Source of the DNA: Coriaria nepalensis
Lineage: Eukaryota > Streptophyta > Magnoliopsida > Cucurbitales > Coriariaceae
Length of the DNA: 64,000 nucleotides
Direction: 5' to 3'
Assembly: GCA_027186245.1 (NCBI GenBank)
Contig: CP114489.1
Span: 4,285,501-4,349,500 of the forward strand
Shown: in pieces, positions 57,426-64,000 of the stretch
Numbering within the stretch: the stretch's first letter is position 1
Layout of the letters: every line of letters begins with the position of its first letter
The notes under the pieces: generated by a model
Seen by the model: only the letters and a program-made list of their open reading frames with translations
What the model was told of the DNA's origin: nothing
Database searches by the model: none
Made by a program: the position numbers and the translations under genes

Positions 57426-58494
57426 TGTATTACAAACTTGTGATCATACAAGAAGCGACTGTACCGTGAAAGCTAGCTAATCACCACGCCCTGCATCTAT
57501 CTTTCCATAAACAAACAAATGATCATTCATCTAATTACTATAGGAGTATAGGACAGATGTTCACTAGTGAAGACCAGAGTTCGAAAGAAGCTTGATTTCC
57601 ATTGGCCAAAAAATCGCAGGCTTTGCTGCTTTAAAATTAGAGTAGTACATAAGCTTTGTACGCTCAGAAAAGTAGTAAACCCAATGCAATCAATATCTCT
57701 GACCACAGAAAAAAAACAGTCAAAGCCAAAAAAAAGAAAAAAGCTTTTCAAAGTGATTATAGAATATACAGATTGATCTTCTTTTTTTTTTTTTTCAAGT
57801 GAAAAAGAGAAGGCAATTATCCAGTAATCAAGAAGTAATTATGATAACTTTCTGGTCTAAGTGTCTGACAGTCAAATGTAAGGAATATAATTAAAAATAA
57901 ATAAACAGAGCCTTTTCCTTTACCATCATACCATGTGCTCCTAAAATAAATTAATTCAACTTGTTATCTACTATGATTTGAATCTTACGGTCACTTAACA
58001 AAAGTTGCTAATTGAAAAGAGGGAAGAATCTCCTCTATGGCTCTATCTATCCACTTTTAGGCAAAAAGGACGATCGGCACGAATGTTAGGGATCTGACTT
58101 GTAAAGCAGAAAAATCGAACAGAAACGCAGAACTTTTTCGGAAACAAGTAATGCAATCGGAGCTTAGCTTCACGTAAACTGAAACTGAGTTCGGTGGAAG
58201 ATTTCTCAGAGTAATTGGAGATCTGTGATAAGATCTCAAAGAAAAACGAATTTAACTTCTAATTTCGCATGAAGAAGCAGAGAAATCACAAGCTCAGTAG
58301 CCAGTGCTGATTAATTCCAGTATTGATTTGAGAATAATGCAAGTAGATAAGAAATTAAAGGAAGCACGAAAAGTAAAAAGTGGAAGAAGTGAAGGTAATA
58401 CCTCTTCTCAAGCAAAATGACATGAGGTCAGAGCTGATTAGAATCGTAGCCTCTAAGCTGTATTTTGTATATGTATGAATGGTGCTGTTAGAGC

Positions 58495-58532
<38 letters not shown>

Positions 58533-58560
58533 GCAGAGTGGGAGTGGGACACTCTAGAAG
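57426..58560 (-). promoter_or_regulatory. Leader and likely 5'-UTR intron of RopGEF14
   Basis: On the minus strand the stretch near 58530-58404 is CT-rich, then reads TTGAGAAGAG followed by GTATTACC, a plausible donor of a leader intron. A (GA)n run on the plus strand lies at 58502-58529. An ATG (MSFCLRR) sits just before that donor and could be a short upstream frame. Inferred; no transcript evidence. Confidence 0.4.
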
Positions 58561-61274
58561 AATGTAAGTACTGTGAAGAAGTTTAATATTGCTCAAAGAG
58601 AGAGTCAGAGAAACAGAGAGTCGTTAATGGAGGACGAAACGATGAGATCAATAGCGAATATATATATATATATATTTAATAGAGAAAGAAAGGGAGAAAG
58701 CTTTCCAAACTTTAATAGGCTCCGAAACTCCCCAGACACGATCTGAGCCGTCCGCAAAACTACGGGCCTAACATTATCAGGCGAGATTCTGATCGGATGT
58801 AGAGAGACGGTCATGATGGAAGAAGACAAGCGCGCGCGTTTGCTTGGGAAGTAGCTGAGTGCTGGCGGGACCCACGGGAACTGGTAGATGATTAGCAAAT
58901 TCTAATTTTCAAAAACTAGAACAGTGAAAACACAAGGAAGAAAAAGATGGGCCTGGTCTAGTTCCCGATTTAATGGGCCCAAAAGGGCGGCGATAGTTGT
59001 GGGGCGCTGTTTACTTTTTGTTGGGCGCCCAGCATTAGTGTTATTGGAGCGGCTCATGGCTCATGTGTTATTTTATCAATATATATATATATATATAAAT
59101 ACACATGCGCAAGACAATATCAAAATGTGGTGTTAGTAAAACAACAGAAGCTTAGGGAAAACTGCATAAACTTTGCAAGTCCCATCTAATAATACTCATT
59201 CCACCACGTTCTCTGTCTCTCTCTGTACATAATTTTTCTTTATTAATCTCCACTTTAGGCATAGCATAGATTAGGCCATAGGGGGAATATGAATATTTTT
59301 AGAATTTGGTACTATTTCCTTCATTTTTCTGTTTTCTGGGAAATCTACATCCTATTATTCCCAAAGGAAACAAGTTTGCACTTCTGAGTTGTGCTCTTTG
59401 CTCCGAGTTTGAGAAGGAAGACGACACTCTATATCATGTTTTGAGTTTAAAAATGAAGCAGATTAAGCATAGAGTCCTATTTTGAAGCAGGCATCTTCAA
59501 ATTATATACATAAATTCTTTGAAAGTGAGTATCTTGACGGGCTTGGCGCTACCAACTTGCAAGAAACTTCATGTGGCGGAACACTATCCCGTTTTGATAT
59601 TATGATGCAAGAAGGAGATGATAAGGTCAAGGTTGCCACTCGACATGTCTACCATGAAGGTGAAATGTTGCACTTGCACATGTGGGAACTTTGAGACACT
59701 ATCTAGTATACTGTGTGTTCTCATGCATCAGCTACTCTCCCGCTCAAAGAACGTTACTGTTATTCCACATCGGTAGTACATTTTCAAGGAGTAAATTAGT
59801 TAGATTTATATTTAGAAAATTATACACAAATTCTAAGTTTTTGGAATTTTTATAAACTAAACATAATCCCTTCTTTGGTCAAATTTTTTTATATTGACCA
59901 ATATATTGATGAGATGGCATGCTTATCGGGCTATGAGCATGACAAAATCTATTTCTACTAGTTTTCTTTTTTGCGCAAAATTGGTATTGAGTGTTTTTTT
60001 AAAAATTTGATTAAAAAATTTGATAGGTCGTATGGTATAAAAATTTAAAATTGATACATATGGAATAATATATATATATATATTTCTATTTTTAAGGAAA
60101 TATGATAGTAATTATTTATATATAATATTAAATTAATTATGGAATATAAATATTTTATGAAGTTTTATTATAAAATTTGTCACTAAGCATAGTGTTTTAT
60201 GTTTTTTTTTTTAAAATATGATGATAATTATAACTATGATGTCCCTACAAACAATATGAAAACAAAAAGAGAATATTAATAAAATAAATTTATTTAATAG
60301 TTAAATTAGTAGTAGAGTCACATTTTCATTAAGTAGAGCTATATTGAGATCAATAAACTAGCTATTTGTTTTGAGGTTAAGAACATCTTAAATTCTTGTA
60401 ATTCACATTTTTATATGTCAATTTTCATTCTGATCATGGAGTATTGACATAAGTATAACTTTGATTTTTCACCATATTATAAAGTAATAGTACTTAAAGT
60501 ATGAAAATTGTATAAAAAGATGCAAAGTCGAAACGTGAGAGAGATGCGAAATCAAAATATATATAAGAGATGTGAAGAATATGAGTAAGATGAGAAATAT
60601 GGGGAGTTACTTATTTATATATATAGATAAACTTAAATAATTTTTTTATATAATTTTTTTTATTAACGTAATATTTTATGACTATCATGGATTTTTAAAT
60701 AAAATCCAAATTCATTTACATAAGATTATAATCGTATAAAAGAAAAATTATGATAAGATTATAGTAATTATCAAAATAAAAATTATAATAAGATAATAAT
60801 TAATAACCACTATAAGCAGTCAACATAACAAATTCAAAAGAAAAATAAAATAATTCTAAATTAATTGACTAAAAATCATGTCTATAGTTTTTGAAATCAC
60901 CCTTAACTAAATAAAAATTTAGTTATTTATAATAAATTAAAAAAAAATCATTGAATCCATAAAAGAGTAAAAAAAGAAATATAATAACTTATTGCACTTG
61001 ACGCTCGGTCCGGAAGAAGCAAAACTTTTTTTTTTCTTTCTTCATGCCACTTCTATTCTTGTGTTGCTCCCCTCTTATGTTCACCGACGAGTACATTTTA
61101 TAAGCCATCAAAACCTCTCGTTTATTTTTTCACGTCATTGTTTAATTAATTCTTCATTTTTCTTTTCTTTTCAATTAATAATAATAATATTATTATTTTC
61201 TTTATAATCCTTGAACATTTTTAAGACTTTCAAAGTTGAAGTTGAAAATCAACTAAACAAAAAGATTAAATTTG
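58561..61274. other. AT-rich intergenic DNA with AT microsatellites
   Basis: AT runs are at about 58660-58676, 59079-59097 and 60068-60084. A plus-strand frame at 59482-59694 looks somewhat protein-like (GGTLSRFDIMMQEGDDKVKV) but I recognise no family in it. No other gene seen. Confidence 0.4.
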
Positions 61275-63570
61275 TTAAATTTGATTTTGATAGTAATTAC
61301 TATGATATATATGATGGATCGAGTGAATAACGTCTAGGACTTTTTACAAAATTCTTAGATGAATGTGAAATCGTCCCACAATACACAATATCGGGGCAAC
61401 CTAGCATGAATGGTACTGTTGAGAGACGAAACGTGACGCTTAAGGATATGGCAAGAAGTATGATTAGTTATTTTTTTTTACCTGAATCACTTTGGGGAGA
61501 GGCATTTAAGATTGCAACAGCATACATACTTAACAAAGTACCTAGTAAAGTGGTAGCTAAAACCCCTTATGAACTATGGTTAGGTAAAAAGCCTAGTATC
61601 AAGCATTTACATATTTGGGGTTGTCGACCTGAGGTAAAGCCATATAGGCCATATGAAAGGAAACTGGACTCAAGAACAATTAGTTGTTATTTTGTTGGGT
61701 ATGTTGAACGGTAGAAAGGTTTTAAGTTTTATGATCCCTCAACTAAGTCTTTTTTTCAAAACGGGAAATATGTGATTTCTTGAGTATGTTGAGTTTAAGA
61801 CACAACCCAAAACAATAATGAGGATTTTCACATGGATCTTCCTACTCAAAATCAAGATGTTGTTCTAGAAGAGCAAACTCAACAACTCCAAGAAGAAGTT
61901 CTACTTGGGTGATCTACTAGAGAAAGAAGAAATGCAATTTCAAGTGATTACATTGTATTTCTTCAAGAACATGAGTTTGACATAAGGACAATGAAGGATG
62001 ATCCAATCAATTTCCAACAAGTCAAATAAAATGCCAATTGTCGAAAGTGGATCAATGCCATGAATGATGGGATGAAATCCATGAATGATAATGACGTTTT
62101 AAATCTCGTCAAATTGCCTAAAGGTGTGAAACCCATTAGTTGCAAATGAATATTTAAAATGAAAAGAGATTCATAAGGCAATGTTGAGAGATATAAAGCG
62201 TGTCTAGTCGTAAAGGGTTTCACTCAAAAGGAAGACATTGACAATAAATAAACTTTTTCTCCAATTTCTACGAAAGACTGTTTTAGAACAATAATGACAG
62301 TTACAACTCATTTTGATTTAGAGCTACATCAGATGGATGTTAAGATGACTTTTCTCAATAGTGACATTGAGGAAACTATATGCATGGTGCAACCAGAAAC
62401 TTTGTTTCAGATGATTCAAATTCGTTTGCAAACTCAAAAAGTTCATCTATTGTCTCAAGCAAGCTTCCCGTCAATGGTATCACAAGTTTCATCAAGTCAA
62501 TGTATCATATGGTTTTGAGGTTAATACAGTTGATAACTGTGTATATCATAAGTCGATGTATCATATGGTTCTTAGTGCTCTATGTCGATAACATATTATT
62601 AGTTGGCAGTGATATAGGCTTACTACACCAAACCAAGAGACATCTGACCAAGCATTTTGAAATGAAAGATCTTAATGACGCCTTTTTTATATTATGAATT
62701 AAAATACATCGAGAAATTTCTCGAGATGTCATTGAATTATCACAAAAGAGCTATATCGAGAAAGTACTTGCTAGATTTGGCATGATAGATTGCGCACAAG
62801 GAGATACTCTCATTGTTAAATGAAATAAGTTTAGTCTCAGTTAGTGCCCTAACAATAAAATTGAAAAAAATGAGATGCAAAAGGTTCCTTATGGTTCAAC
62901 TATGAGGAGTTTTATGTATATTCAAGTATGTATGTGTCCGTATTTAGCATACATATTGGGTATGTTATGCAGATACTTAAGTAACCTTGTCATGAATCAT
63001 TGGAAAGCAGCCAAACGGATTATGAGGTACTTAAAGAGAACAAAAGATTACACGTTCACCTATCAAAAGTGATATAACTTGGACATCATTGGGTATTTTG
63101 ACTATGATCTTGCGGGTTATCAAGATACTAAAAGATATATTTTTTAGTTATGTTATGCTATTTGGAGGCGTTATTTTCTGGAGAAGTGTCAAGCAGTGAC
63201 TCATAACTCATTCTACTATGGCAGCGAAGTTGATAGCTTATTATGAGGCAACCAATCATGTGATATGATTGCGAAATTTTGTCACTAGACAGTGAATAGT
63301 GAATGGTATTGAAAAATCACTTAAGGTGTATTGTGACAATCTTTCAACATTTCTATACAAACAACAATAAAAGATGGTCGAAGTCTAAACACATAGACAT
63401 TAAGTTTCTAGTTGTTAAAGAACGAGTTCATAATAAGATAGTGTCAATTGAACTATAAGAACAAATTTCATGCTTGTAGATCCATTTATTAAAGGTTTAC
63501 CACAAAAAATCTTTCATGACCATACAACTCATATGAGTATTGTCTTATTTGATAATATGCAGTTTTAATG
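61275..63570 (+). mobile_element. Ty1/copia retrotransposon pol relic
   Basis: The plus strand carries the 3' two thirds of a copia pol gene. Integrase end: [40 protein letters not shown] and [15 protein letters not shown]. Reverse transcriptase: MDVKMTFLNSDIEETICM and then VLYVDNILLVGSDIGLLHQT, the usual YVDD-type region reading YVDN here. RNase H-like end: VMNHWKAAKRIMRYLKRTKD and DPFIKGLPQKIFHDHTTHMS, ending near 63568. There are many stops and frameshifts and the order is intact, so it is an old single insertion truncated at its 5' side. No LTR pair could be matched. Confidence 0.85.
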
Positions 63571-64000
63571 AGACTATGCATTTTGCTTTCAGTTGTTTTC
63601 TTTGATACTATTAAAATACTTATGTATATTCATTTTTTTGCAAAATAAAAATGATTTTATTTTGATTTATTACTTTGAATTTGTAATCTTTTAATTGTGA
63701 TTTAATATAAAGTTTGAAAAATTAAAGTTTGATCTCAATACAGAATAAAGTAATGACCAATTAGAAATAGACATGTTTAAGATCACATTGCATATAATTT
63801 TCAGCTACACATTCATACTTGAGATATGTCATTGAATATATTTGGTATAGTGTTCGTTGATAGATTGATTATGATGAAATGTAGCAAAGGTCGCTTTGGT
63901 CTCATGTTGGTATAGGAGATGAATTAGATTGATTCATAAGATATTTTAAAAATAGATAGTAAATTTGTGCAGACTTATGATTATCAAATATAATTATCTT
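63571..64000. other. Right-edge AT-rich DNA, possible start of a copia 3' LTR
   Basis: A 3' LTR would be expected to begin soon after the copia reading frame ends. I cannot identify its TG start and the window ends before a second boundary. Confidence 0.25.

Noticed and set aside
59482..59694. 70-codon plus-strand frame
   Set aside because: Looks protein-like, but no family motif, upstream exon or splice signal could be supported.
1..64000. CRISPR arrays, operons or bacterial mobile systems
   Set aside because: The window is a eukaryotic plant nuclear sequence; the repeats present are minisatellites and transposon-derived.
1..64000. tRNA or rRNA genes
   Set aside because: I saw no convincing A-box/B-box pair with cloverleaf or rRNA-like sequence by eye; a tRNAscan run would be decisive.

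Overview
This window is nuclear DNA from a flowering plant, most likely a eudicot. Genes carry GT-AG introns, intergenic DNA is AT-rich, and the proteins belong to plant families: FEI-type receptor kinase, RLCK-VII kinase, PRONE RopGEF, P-class PPR, BZR1/beta-amylase fusion, nodulin-like transporter and PIA ankyrin protein. I cannot name the species. Exon coordinates come from reading splice sites by eye and keeping the frame consistent with my knowledge of each family; no search was run.

Layout. 1-2060 is a decayed Ty3/gypsy gag-protease fragment on the minus strand. 3451-4854 (-) is a PIA1/PIA2-like ankyrin gene. 5970-7570 is a repeat island holding a 40-bp-class repeat and an 8-bp minisatellite. 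8844-12402 (+) is a FEI LRR receptor kinase with 13 coding exons. 13540-15800 holds LTR-like debris and an exact 100-bp-period tandem repeat. 16307-18053 (-) is a broken SH3P (BAR/SH3) gene, followed by an aspartyl-protease relic. 20071-21612 holds two homologous small genes transcribed head to head. 24448-26097 (+) is a PBL15-like kinase. 26760-28259 (+) is a Golgi-type GT4 glycosyltransferase. 28644-28773 (-) is an orphan last exon of a pectin acetylesterase. 29748-32240 (+) is an intronless PPR gene. 33794-34202 (-) is a two-exon LEA-like small protein. 36421-38940 (+) is a nodulin-like MFS transporter. 41413-42552 (+) is a five-exon gene for a 147-residue conserved protein. 43440-46500 is a Mutator-like (MULE) relic with a ULP1-type protease relic and palindromic repeats. 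47308-47551 is a fold-back element. 48212-50433 (+) is a RING-H2 ligase (JUL1-like). 50929-53859 (+) is a BAM8-like BZR1/beta-amylase pseudogene. 54012-57425 (-) is RopGEF14. 61275-63570 (+) is a Ty1/copia relic.

The genes form no pathway cluster, as expected in a plant chromosome. Several touch cell-wall and surface signalling (FEI, PBL15-like, RopGEF14, the GT4 enzyme, the pectin acetylesterase relic), but I read that as coincidence. The most notable items are the ULP1-carrying MULE relic with its palindromic repeat field, the BAM8-like locus whose readable frame is cut down to its BZR1 domain, the divergent homologous pair, a 75-nt stop-free intron in the RopGEF catalytic domain, and the doubly damaged SH3P gene.
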